Positions 22,435-33,230 of a stretch of 35,844 nt of DNA are shown here, one piece after another. A model generated the notes under the pieces. That model had not been told where the DNA came from, searched no databases, and saw only the letters and a program-made list of their open reading frames with translations. Each line of letters opens with the position of its first letter. Position 1 is the first letter of the stretch. The translations under genes and the position numbers were made by a program. The DNA comes from Hirudo medicinalis. Taxonomy: Eukaryota; Annelida; Clitellata; Hirudinida; Hirudinidae. The DNA lies in the NCBI GenBank assembly GCA_011800805.1, contig MPNW01000546.1, positions 1-35,844 of the forward strand, read 5' to 3'.

Positions 22435-23614
22435 GATTCCAAGTTTTTAGTCATTGCTTTTCCATCGGCCTCAAAATTGTTAGTCAGTCGCAAGTTTATG
22501 GAGAAAGTCTCATGTCCTTATAAATTATATTAGTTGAGACCCAAGACGTAGGGTTGTGAATTTCCAATATCTAACATGAAATTGTCTTAAGTTTGTTAGT
22601 ATTCTTAGCAAAAAAAACATATTATCCAAATATTTTATTATTCTTGTTTAGCTTCAGTTGTTCTCAGTTAGAATCATTTCTATCTTACTTTGGCATTTGT
22701 TTGACAACTTCAAATTTGTATTGCCGTTTTCTGCTTCCTCATCTATTTCAATATCCTATTTTATAATCCTTTGTTTTATCATCATGGGAATATTTTTGCA
22801 TAACGATTTTAAAATTCATATGATTTGTCTGTGGTATAAAAAAATTAATTGTTCACTTAATTGTTCAAAAGTTATTGACATGCCACTCGGCCACTCATCT
22901 ATGAAAATACTTTACGTGAATAATAAACTCTCAAGAAATCTCATCCTATAATCTCTACATTGATCATCGAGGTCGAAACAAAATATCGCAAAACAATTTA
23001 CGAATCTCCAACAAATTTCTGGTTGTCTCCTTTGGTGTTAAAGCCAGATAATAAAATGACCTCGATGCTGCAAGGGGCTTACGAACAGTCCTCACGACAA
23101 GACTAAGGACGCTACCAATCATATCTACGAGCTAACAAACTTATAAGCACTACATTAAAATAGGAATTTATTTATTTATTTGATTAAAGTCCGTTTCATG
23201 ACCAAGATGATTTGGACTTTTGAAATAGGAATATAAACTTTGCCAAATAAATAGTACATGAGATATGCATAAAAGATTGAATATTTTGATATTTAAAGAA
23301 TATTTAAAATCTGGTAAAATATGAAATTATTATAAAATTACAGTTTAATAATACAATTATACAATATAAATATCTGTAATTTTAATTGAAATTTCAAATG
23401 AATTTTACATGGTGTTCAAAAACATTAGCATGAAGCGATTCAATCGTCATATAATTTATTTGTTATATCTCAAGATATTTATGGCACATTTTTTCTCAAA
23501 CCACTAAAACATTCATTTATATTATGCGAGCCACAATTTTCATAACACGCACAACTAAACAGTGTTGTTGCTTGATTGTCGATTGCGGACGGGGTCTGAT
23601 TGCTTAACGCAGAA
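22435..23614. other. Intergenic DNA upstream of AUP1
   Basis: AT-rich DNA with no supported gene. A 10-bp perfect inverted repeat, CATCGAGGTC (22965-22974) and GACCTCGATG (23058-23067), frames an 83-bp loop. The last ~150 bp before the AUP1 start are less AT-rich and probably hold its promoter, without a TATA box that I can see. Confidence 0.4.
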
Positions 23615-26049
23615 ATGGAAGTTTCATTTGACCATATGCTCGATCACAAAAGGTATCAATTTTTCAATTTTTGTTTGTTTATCTTGGAAATAACATTGCT
23701 CTTTTTATGACTTAATCTCTAAGCAGACTGTGTTTTGAAGGTTCCCCTCTGGTTTAAATTTTTTCTTCCTGTTGCTTTATACGCCTGTTGGAGTATGTCT
23801 TGCCGTTGTTCGGTTCTTCATCGGGCTTCACGTATATGCAATAGCGTGTGTTTTGCCTAAAACATCTCTTCTGCGAAGGTGTTTTTCAGTTTTCTTGAGC
23901 ATAAACTAAACATTACAAACATTAAATGAGATGTTCAAAACAATTTGATTTTCAGACTTATAGTAAGACCAATGTGTGCTGTTCTTGGAATGGTTGTGGT
24001 CCAAGAAAATTCTAAAAATTATGATGATAAATGCAAAGTGATTGTAGCAAATTATACGACAAAGTTCGATTACGTCCCCATCCAACTAGTTGTCCCGCAC
24101 CATGTGGTAAATACTGGACATTATCATTTAAGTGTTTACATCACCATTAAGTGTTGAAAATATGCAGATTTCCATATGGAGCTTTTCCGATCTGGTCCTG
24201 AGGTTGCTGGGATATCTCGATCTTGGAGCTCAATTTGGCAGGGAAACATTGATATCCAATGCAAAGAAGCTAACAGAAGGTGTTTACTTATTTCAATGAA
24301 TTTCATTATGTAGGACTGAATGGATTGTCAGATGAATTTACTGTAAATGAGAAACATATTGTTTAAATTGGGAACTCAATTACACCTAAAATTAACAAAG
24401 TTGAGATGAATTAGTCTTAAAGTGCTGATGTAATGATTATATATCATAAATAAATAATTGCATATTATGTAATTACTAATAAGCCAATGTAAAAGGATTC
24501 CTAGTTTACACAGAGGTTTGCTCTCTTACATGCACTCATAGAAAACAGCACTCATTATGCATCTTGTTTGCAACCCAGCACCCTTGGAAAGTATATACTA
24601 TACAAATAGTTATGAACAACTGATACATAAGGCATTCAAAAGATTGGCTAAATACAAAAGATTTTTCACAATCAGCTCTTATGACCAGACAACAAATAAT
24701 AAAATGATACAATTTTACTCAAAAGGCTCCGACATTCCCCTTCTTAGCTTCCCCGAAGGCACGACGACCAATGGCAGATCAGGATTATTAAAATTTAGGT
24801 TGTTTTTTAAATTTAAAATTCATTTTTATTAATACCATGTTTATCGACAATTCTTTCTTTCAGCGTTTGGCCTTTTTCTTTGGACAAACCTGTGCAGCCT
24901 GTTGGTTTGTTTTGCATAATTGATGCATTATCTTGCAAATAAGTTGTTTGAATTGTGCATTTCAGATCATCATAAAAATTTCGAGGCCATTATTCTCTGT
25001 GTCACCCGTAAGCATTTATTAATTACGTCCTGATTAACCTTCTTTAACCCTCCATATAAATTTTTTGTTATCGTTACTTTTAGTCCTTGGCCGACAGTCA
25101 GTTGTTCGTCGACTGGTTCTGGTTGCTCTTCATGCCGTGCACTGTTTTCCACTTGAGGTTGTTTTTCGATCGTGTTTCCTTGTTTGGTCGACATCGTCTG
25201 TATCGTCCTTCACTTCCTCTCAGGTACCTGCCCGCTCAGTCCATCGCGGACGACGAGGAAGCTTCGGAGTTTGCCAAAAGGGTTCAAAAGCTCATGGCTA
25301 GCGAATTGAATGTTGAAGCAACAAATTACACCTGCAACGACAAAATGGAGTTCGTCAAGAGGCATGCTCGTGACAAGAAATTCTCGGGTTTGCCTTCCGA
25401 CATGGCAACTCATTTCCATAACAATCTTGCATTATTTATCTAAAAATATTAACGATGATGAATAAATAAATAATAACAAATAAATATTAATATTACAGAG
25501 CAAAGGTCGAGTGCTCAAAACTCTGCTCGGATGCTCGAGCAGGTGAAGAACGTCCTTCCCAACATACCGGATTCTGTAATCGCCAGGGATTTAGGTTCGG
25601 CGATATCATTGCGTCATTCTTTGTCATCGTCGTCGATATTCGATAGATGTTGATTGTAATTTAGCATTCATAAATTTTAAAGCCATGACAAAAGATGCTG
25701 ATCTGACAATTTCAAACATCTTGGAGGGAAGGGCAGAACCCATCAGTAAGGAATCGAAACCAAATTCAATTCCTGGGAACTTATCAGTCCAGTTGACCTC
25801 AAAAGCAGAGGTTGAACATCTTTTCATTAAAAATAAATGCTTTTGTATATTTGCTATTCGTTTGTTTATGCTTTCCTAACAATAATTTTAATACTCATCG
25901 TTACTCGTAACATCCGCTAGGGAGTCAACAAAAGTTTGTCTTTTGGAAAAACGAGCCAAGAGAGGCAGATGTCTTTCCAGGACAGGAAGAAACTGATGAT
26001 CGAGGAAGCTCGCGAAAAGTACCTCACGAAGTTTGGAAAGACAGAATGA
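23615..26049 (+). CDS. AUP1: AUP1 orthologue (lipid-droplet / ERAD factor)
   Basis: Twelve small exons: 23615-23652, 23741-23878, 23956-24106, 24168-24279, 24726-24798, 24864-24900, 24966-25007, 25084-25157, 25224-25387, 25499-25594, 25683-25810 and 25921-26049. All phases agree and give 393 aa (human AUP1 is 410). Order: a hydrophobic hairpin at residues 18-51 that would insert in ER or lipid-droplet monolayers; an acyltransferase-like domain with RPMCAVLG and FPEGTTTNGRSGLLKF; a conserved VWPFS and DWFWLLFMP; a CUE domain (EQVKNVLPNIPDSVIARDL, LTISNILEG); and a C-terminal helix (ERQMSFQDRKKLMIEEARE) that corresponds to the UBE2G2-binding G2BR. In mammals AUP1 recruits this ubiquitin-conjugating enzyme to ER-associated degradation and lipid droplets. 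The HX4D acyltransferase motif reads Y92-TTKF-D97, so the catalytic His is Tyr. Confidence 0.92.
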
Positions 26050-26311
26050 TGGTCTCCGGTCGCTCGTAGTGCCTTTGATTTTTCCTCTGCTCGACTTTAG
26101 CTGGAAGATGATTCAAATTGTGGGAGAGTTGAAATGATGTGATTGGTTGTAGTTGGTCGTTGTTATTATTATTTTATTATTGTTATTATTATAAATTATG
26201 GCTATTGTAGGAGTCCATTATTGTTGTAAATATTTCCCTACGATGTAAGCTTTTGCGGTCTATACCTCTTTGAATTGATTGAACGCATAAACATTGGAAT
26301 CTTCACTGAAC

Positions 26312-26455
26312 ATTAATTACTTGATCAGTTGTCCATATTAACTTGGGATTAATTACTTGATCAGTTGTCCATATTAACTTGGGATTAATTACTTGATCAG
26401 TTGTCCATATTAACTTGGGATTAATTACTTGATCAGTTGTCCATATTAACTTGGG
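26312..26455. repeat. Perfect 36-bp tandem repeat, four copies
   Basis: Four identical 36-bp units (starts 26312, 26348, 26384 and 26420), each beginning ATTAATTACTTGATCAG and ending AACTTGGG. The unit length is a multiple of three, which creates an artificial open frame with a 12-residue period. Complete identity of the copies points to very recent expansion or ongoing slippage. Confidence 0.97.
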
Positions 26456-27755
26456 AATAATAATGTGGCGAATGATTACATAACACAACATTAATTGTAA
26501 ACCCCAGTGATATGCAAATATGCAAATAGTTTCAACTTGTTTGAAAACAAATTGAAATTCAAGGGAATCACTTCAGCAGAAGTAGGTCGAATGAAACACT
26601 TTGTTATTTTTGCTTCTCATGCTCCCGACTAAGTTCATTATTGAGGTTTATTTTTGCTGGACGGAAGTCTTAAGTGCAAGATTCGACCTTAGTACCTGAG
26701 AAGAAGTGGCTTTAGTTCTTTTAGTAATTTGGTGTTTAAATATTCACACATTATCCGTTGTTCACTTTCGAACACAACTTCACGCTGACACGTCAGACCA
26801 ATGAACGATGTTCACGTGTTTCTGGATTTTAAGATGAGAATATCAATCTATATAAAGAAGAAAACATCTTGACCGTGATTATGAATTGTCGTGAACGGAA
26901 CCCGTCTCTAAAAGAAGAAAATAAAGTCTTTCAAACTTCATGGCTATTCTCTTTTATCAGACGTGCATTACGGAGACATCAGATTTGAAAAAAAGTCGAA
27001 AAATTGATTGATTAGTCTGCTCTGACACGCTTTGAGATGATGTCGAGCTTCTCTTTGACTTGGTGAAGCAAGATTCTGTTGAAATGATGATGCATCTGCC
27101 TCCCACACGTCAATCACTTGACGTCTCACAAGCGCCATCCAACAAAGAGGTTCATTTCAGCTCTCAGTTTCATCTGGTGCTGGCTTTGAGTCGTCCCTCG
27201 GCACCCGACAACAGCTAACAAAAAATAATAACGATATAAATGTAAATAAATAAAATAGATATATATAAATATTAATTTATTTCACAAACAGAATCCTTAA
27301 GAAAATGTTTCAAACCCGCTTGGAAAATAGTTCGCGTATGAAACATTTGCAGTCCAGCTGATATTGAATGACCGACGAAGAGCAGAATTCAGAGCAGAAT
27401 AAACTCGAGTAAAGGTGGCGGGTTCAATAGCAGTCACGGCATATGGAATCTTAGAGTTCGTTAAAGACGGATGTTATTTGCAGAGGAGTTGAGGTTAAGC
27501 AATCAATCAAGCGGAACATTTTTCGTCTCGGGCAATTAGCCTCTAAATTGTCTTTGGTGCTCACCGTTTGTCACGTTGCGTAAATCACTCCCATTATAAT
27601 CAAGTGACATTCAAATCTCATCACTTCTCATGGACCTTTTGCGATGGTCACATTTTCTAAGTTTCCAACAGTTTTCCAGTCCGATCTAGAGTAAATATTA
27701 ACAATAACTTATAGTTAATTATAATCATGTTGATGTCGAGCCTCTCTTTGACGTA
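26456..27755. other. Gene-free DNA with scattered signals
   Basis: No coding region is seen. Two directly adjacent ATGCAAAT words (26512-26519 and 26520-26527) form a tandem octamer. TATATAAAG near 26850 is followed about 70 bp later by AATAAA near 26920, an arrangement seen in LTRs and short transcripts. A 22-bp word TGATGTCGAGCYTCTCTTTGAC occurs at 27038-27059 and again at 27731-27752, next to the ATG array. Confidence 0.4.
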
Positions 27756-27763
27756 ATGATGGC

Positions 27764-27805
<42 letters not shown>

Positions 27806-27924
27806 ATGATGATGATGATGATGATGATGATGAGTATGATGATGATGATATGATGATGATGATATGANAGAAATTGAGACAAGAAGTTAGGAAGCATGGA
27901 CGATGACGACGACGACGAGACGAC

Positions 27925-27994
<70 letters not shown>
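27756..27994. repeat. (ATG)n microsatellite with an unresolved base
   Basis: Long GATGAT runs interrupted by GATATGAT and by an ACGACGACG segment. The only ambiguous base of the window (N at 27868) lies between two halves of the array and likely marks an assembly compromise. The array length should not be trusted. Confidence 0.95.
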
Positions 27995-29376
27995 ACATCC
28001 ATATGATGAATTTTATTACATAAAACTATTGCAGTACTCTACAATGATTTAGTGCTTGAATTTCAGCAATCTTTGAGCAGTTTTCGATTATCGTTGAAAT
28101 ATTGCACTGAAACAGTCCAGTAATATGTTTGCGGTTAAAAATAGTCTTGATGTAAACAGACAAATGTAAATATTTCTTGTAAAAACTTACAACTCTCGTT
28201 CAGAATAAACATCATCGCTGCCCCCAGTAAGCGGGTCATCCAAGGTCGTCCAAGTTCAACGAAGCCCCAGGGCAAACATTTGTCTGGAACACCTCATTTT
28301 TAACTTTGCAAAGTTTTCTGAGAAACCATATTTTTCGAATGAAAGTCATCCTCCTTCCTCCCTGAATAGCGCGATAAAAAGCGTTTTCATGCTGTTTTTC
28401 CACTTCCCACGGTCCACTTGATTTTCATTGTTCACGTCATTGCAGAACTTGTTGAAATTTTCGCGATAAATAATTTATGAAAAGCAAAACAATTAAATGC
28501 GCACAAATTTCTACATGAATAAATGAATCTCATTTCCTTTTGTCCTGCCTTATTCCTTTTTATTTCACCACCCCGTTCATTCTGCTTTGAATTCAGTGGA
28601 AATGCTTGGTCCATCCGCGGGTGATGACCCCTAATCCACGTTTTCCATTTGCTTATGGCCATCCAGACGTGATAACAATCTTTCACTCGGCAGAAAAAAA
28701 GTTCTGTCTCTGAATCTCTGCCTGAAAGTTGATAATTAGAGGATTTCCTCTTATTTCTTGGATGTATTAGGTCATAGTTTTTCTCAATGAATGTCAGGTT
28801 TGTGAAGCTTAGGCAGATTTGAGGAGCTAGGTTGAGGTGAGAACATGACCCTATTTTATAGGCAGGAATCGTAAGTTTGATATTGGCCTAATTTGTACTT
28901 TAATTTGTAAATGAGAAAAATAATTACTTAATCAATAATTTGTTAGAATTTTGCAGAATAAAAATTGTTTCCATCTTAGAAGCTGCTTATCATCTCCAGA
29001 GTGGAAAGCCTCATTTGGAGTGGTTTTCGTTCCCTCAAAACGGAAGAAATAAAACTGTGACGTCATCGAAGAAATGATAGATCCCTTGTCCAATGATTTG
29101 AAGGATTAAAATCGAAATTTTTAAATTCAATTTTTAATTTCCAGTTGGGAATTTTGCGTCGAATGGTGTAGAAGACCATCCGTCATATTCGGATCGCCTC
29201 GAAGATTTTCCAGGCAGTTTCAACATTCCGATCAATGCTTGATCGATGGATGCCCATCTTTTGACCCCAATTGAACTCGGTCTTAAGGGACACCGGAAGA
29301 TTTGAGGTGGGAACTGGTCAAGAAACCCAAGAGAAACGTGCCCTCATTTCTTTATTTTCTTTTGCTTTCTTTTCGC
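27995..29376. other. Intergenic DNA, no gene seen
   Basis: Mixed-composition DNA with short open frames only. I recognise no domain, RNA gene or repeat family. Confidence 0.45.
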
Positions 29377-29886
29377 CTAGATTGTCTCGTAAAAGTGGCT
29401 TACTTGTCTTCTTTTGTAATCTCCCACATACAACAAATCTTTCAATTTCTCCGATGATCGCGTCTCGAGAAATTTATGTCTATCATAGCAACCGTAAGCT
29501 GCACTGCCGTTAACGTTATCTGAATAAAAATATACGCTCACTCCACATTCCACGAGTTTTCGATCGGACTCGGGTTTGAATGGATTTGTTAAGGGAGAGA
29601 AATCTTCATTTAAGAGTGGAATTTGATTAATAAAAGCCCGAAGATGAACGAGACAGTCTCCAGCGGGTGCATTGTTAAAGATTTTTTGCTTCCACTCAGA
29701 AAAAAGAGGCATGAAAAGAAGATTTAGAAAACCAACACGACTGTCCAACACGCACTTTGAAAGGACGGAGCTGCGCGCGTTTCTTGAAAGGAATTTATTG
29801 AATGGAGTTGTGATAACAGAGATTTGTAGAGACTTTCTCGGCTGAGATGTTCCGAATTTCAATGGAGCCCTGTTAAATTGAGTCAC
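29377..29886 (-). other. Unassigned 169-codon open frame, possible exon
   Basis: The longest single open frame in the gene-poor part outside low-complexity DNA. A segment near codons 50-66 (RVGFLNLLFMPLFSEW) loosely recalls the helix near the end of cyclic-nucleotide phosphodiesterase catalytic domains (Q-V-G-F-x-x-x-x-x-x-P-L-F). The upstream sequence does not carry the metal-binding HD motifs, and the rest is not family-like. No partner exon was found on the minus strand within the window. It may be a chance frame. Confidence 0.2.
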
Positions 29887-30378
29887 TCGGCCGAGTAACT
29901 GAGCTTTTCTCCATCAAACAGAGCTTCAGACGCGGGTCTCATCCTCCCTGCATACAAATGCCTCGACTTCCTCCTTGGATTGTTCGTTTGGAGGAAGAAA
30001 AATATACATTCTTCATTGCTGTTCTGGTAGATTTTAATACTTTTCTTTTTCAAAATAAGAAATGATGCCAATAATCGTCTCCTTGAGACTCGAGGCGAAT
30101 TTTTAAAGGAGCTGGTTTCGGTATTGATGAGCAGGTATTATCTTTATCCGGTTTACATGATGAAGTCCTGAGTTGTCTCAGAAGCTTCGAAAGAAATGAA
30201 GATTATGAAAGAATTTTTAGTTTTTCGAAGAGTTTTTCTCTTCAGGAGCGAAACACAGATTAAAAGTTGAAAGCATCAATTGAGGTGAAGTTACGTGCGG
30301 GTTTTAAGCACATCTCTGACGACATTGATAAATGACGAGATGATTTTGAATCAACTATCAGTAGTGTTAAGCTAACTG

Positions 30379-30486
30379 AATGATGATGACGATGACGACG
30401 ATGATGATGATATGCAGAGACACGTGGAGGGACAAGGTGAGTGAGTGTATGTATGGAAGAGTGAGTGAGTGAGTGAGTGAGTGAGA
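30379..30486. repeat. GATGAC tract and (GAGT)n tract
   Basis: GATGATGAC/GACGATGATG trinucleotide-type sequence at 30379-30412 and a GTGA tetranucleotide run at 30437-30486, separated by about 25 bp of unique sequence. Confidence 0.85.
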
Positions 30487-30959
30487 TCACTGGAGGGAGA
30501 GCAATAAAGAGTGGTGCGTCCGATCGAATTGATCAAGTTCTCCTGGCGACTCACACGACCTGTTAGAGGTGGGTTTTCATCCTGCTTGGACGACGACATG
30601 CCTCATACGACAACGATTACATTGGCAACAATTACAATAATTGCCTCAACAATCACGACAGCAGCAACAACAACAGTCTACTGTTGCTGGCAATCGAGTC
30701 TCTCATCTTAATAACAATGAATCCTTTGCATTGGCTGCCAATTGCTCTGATGATTGGACCTCACTATGGCAGAGGTGGGACTTGTTTACTCCTAATTAAT
30801 ATTTAATTGATGACTTCCTTGGCAATTAATTCATTTTTAGTTGTACTTCCTTGATTTGCGAAGGAGATGATTTTCAATGAATATTCAATGAATATTCATA
30901 ACTTGCTCATTGCTTGTTACGAATAATTATGTTAATTTTTTTCACTCACTTTTTCTTCA

Positions 30960-31060
30960 CAAACGGCTATTGGTGATGATGACGACTATGATGATATTGA
31001 AGATGACGATGATAAGAAAATGATGATGACGAAAGTGAAGGTGATAATGACGTAGATAGT
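30960..31060. repeat. Degenerate GATGAC/ATGATG tract
   Basis: Imperfect GATGACGAC/GATGATATTG words that fade out on both sides; an older relative of the ATG arrays elsewhere in the window. Confidence 0.6.
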
Positions 31061-31199
31061 AGTCTTGGTTATGACGTTGGTGTTGCTGAAGTCAATAGGT
31101 CATAATCATGTCATTGAAGGATACTAGCAATAATCACAACATCATCGACAACAAACATTTAAAAGACTGAGAACTTAAAACAAACACATTTGCCAAAGC

Positions 31200-33200
31200 A
31201 ATAAAGTTTAAAATTTTTGTTGGTCTGGTGCCAAAGCATTAAGATTATTCATGAGGAGCTCTACCAGGGCGAGGACATAAAACATGTCGTGAGAAGGTTA
31301 GCAACTTGGCCGCTGTTTTCAAAGTCACACACCGCCAAAAATAAATTGCCAGTCTTTTTCTGGCTCCTTCCTCCTGTTGGCAGTTGTTGTTGCCGGGAAA
31401 TTCCGAACGGTCGTAGTGCCGGTGCCGCCGCACGAATGTCATCGGCAATAAAAAACGCACCGAAACATTGTCCTCTTTTGCCTGAGAAATTAACAATTCT
31501 TTGCTTATCTCCGGTCATTGTAGGACTGCATAGCCATTCCACACTGTTGAATATCCTTTCGAGCGTTCAAACCAGACTTCGAATCCAAAGCCTCCCGGTA
31601 ATGAATTCTCATTTCACTGCTTATGGAAGTTCATTTGGAAATTCTTTTCCATCTTGTTTTAGCACACGACAATTCCAGGAATGTCGTTCGGATTTCTCGG
31701 TTTAATCAGGGTTTTATTGCCTCAACCGGCCTCGTGAATGTCGTGTCGGTAGATAAATTCCTAGCATTTAGTTGCTTCGTCATCCGACATCACGTCTCCA
31801 TGTTCGATTCCTCAATTCCGACCGAAGTCCCCCATAAAACCAAAACTCCTCTGAAAGTGAGAAGCATTCGGTGGGCTTCTCTGCTTGAGAAATCATAAGT
31901 CATCCTTTGAGGGGAGCAGCTGTGAGGTCGCGCACACATTTCATTGACTTATTGTCCGAAACTCAACTCGAGTCTTCCATGAACCTCCTTCTATTTGCAG
32001 ACCTTGCCAACGCCCACTGATTCACAGTTCTCCATTCAGGATTGAGATATGCTCGACCTAATTAGCATAATGAGTAAATAGCTTTTTAATAAACGCAGGC
32101 TGAAGAAGTGGAGTAATAATGCTCCATAGAATTTACACGAACCACGGGAATAAGTGAGCGACTCCTCTTTATATCCATTGTGTTGGAGTTCGTCAGTGCT
32201 TTCGCCATAAAAGATTTTCATTTTTCCATCCATTTCGTGGCCTGCCTGGAATTGGCTTCACGAGTTGACAGCAAATCCATAGCTGCTTTCCTTTGTTTAT
32301 GTTTTGCATTCCGTCTCAACTCAGCGACATATGGTCTATTAAAATCCTTTCCATCGACTCACTTGGCCATTTTGTATCGGCAGGAACTCAGGTTTTACGG
32401 GCAGTCTCAGGTTTATTCGGCGTTTAGTCGCTTTTCCACGCAAGCAATTCCTGATCGGGGGACTTTCAACATACGTTTCTTCGTTGGCAACGTAAAACAC
32501 TCATAATTTCCAATGCCTGTGCGCTTAATAACGCTTTATGCTCCTTTGAGGATGTGTTTGCTTAGAAGTGCTGGCTTTTCGACTCGCTGACTTTTACGAC
32601 TATCTACTGAGAATATCGGCTGAACTCGGCAAGGTTTTTGTGATCGGGACTTTGCAGGTTTATTTCGTGAAAGTCGAGCTCAACACTGAGACACGAAGCG
32701 CATGTTGGTCGCGGTTTTATGGATCCATTTTTCGTTTTATGCCAGCTTTATACCGGTCAGTTCATTGGCCGGGAGACAATATTTTAACCCAGGTAGGGAG
32801 CGAGTCCTGGTAACTTCATTGCCGGGGACGCCGGTGCAGATAAAAATGTTCCCACGCCTTCCCTCGATACGGTACTGCTTTATAGCCGGGGGAGTGTGTT
32901 TTTTAGCATCCGTGGAGGGTTATAGAACCCATCATGATGTCGACGTAAATCGTGCAAGCGGAGTTTACGACGTGAGAAATGCAAAGCGGGATCCTGCTAC
33001 GTGAGATTGGTCAAAAATGAAGGCTATTAATTCAGCCATCCCTGAGTCTCTTCTTCGCAGAAGCAGAAACCAGCATTTATTCTCCTTTCTCCCGCGTGGC
33101 CCGGGTTTCTATGGAGATGGCATTTATAAAAATATCGCTCCGTGAATTTCAAGGAAGCACACAGAAGATAAGAAATGTTTTATCAAGCAATAAAAATCAT
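31200..33200. other. GC-richer non-coding block dense in TTTTAYGR-type motifs
   Basis: A 2-kb block without credible exons; the open frames are chance-like. Recurring 8-mers in both orientations: CATAAAA 31276, CAATAAAA 31446, TTTTATTG 31712, CCATAAAA 31832 and 32205, TTTTACGG 32393, CGTAAAA 32491, TTTATG 32535, TTTTACGA 32592, TTTTATGG 32715, TTTTATGC 32735 and TTTACGA 32963. These match the TTTATGG/TTTACGA words bound by Caudal/Cdx and posterior Hox (Abd-B) proteins. A regulatory role, possibly for the lectin gene to the right, is inference. Confidence 0.3.
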
Positions 33201-33230
33201 TTCTTTAAAAAGAAGTGAATTATTTTCTAG

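Noticed and set aside
24557..24725. Upstream extension of AUP1 exon 5 to 24549 (an in-phase acceptor exists)
   Set aside because: The added residues have no counterpart in AUP1, and the acceptor at 24725 gives the expected length between the two conserved segments.
26303..26491. A minus-strand frame with a 12-residue repeat
   Set aside because: Produced by the 36-bp satellite, whose length happens to be divisible by three.
27657..28002. Poly-His and poly-Ser open frames
   Set aside because: Translation of the ATG microsatellite through an ambiguous base; not a gene.
31217..31705. A 162-codon plus-strand open frame
   Set aside because: No signal peptide, domain or compatible splice sites; composition matches the surrounding non-coding block.
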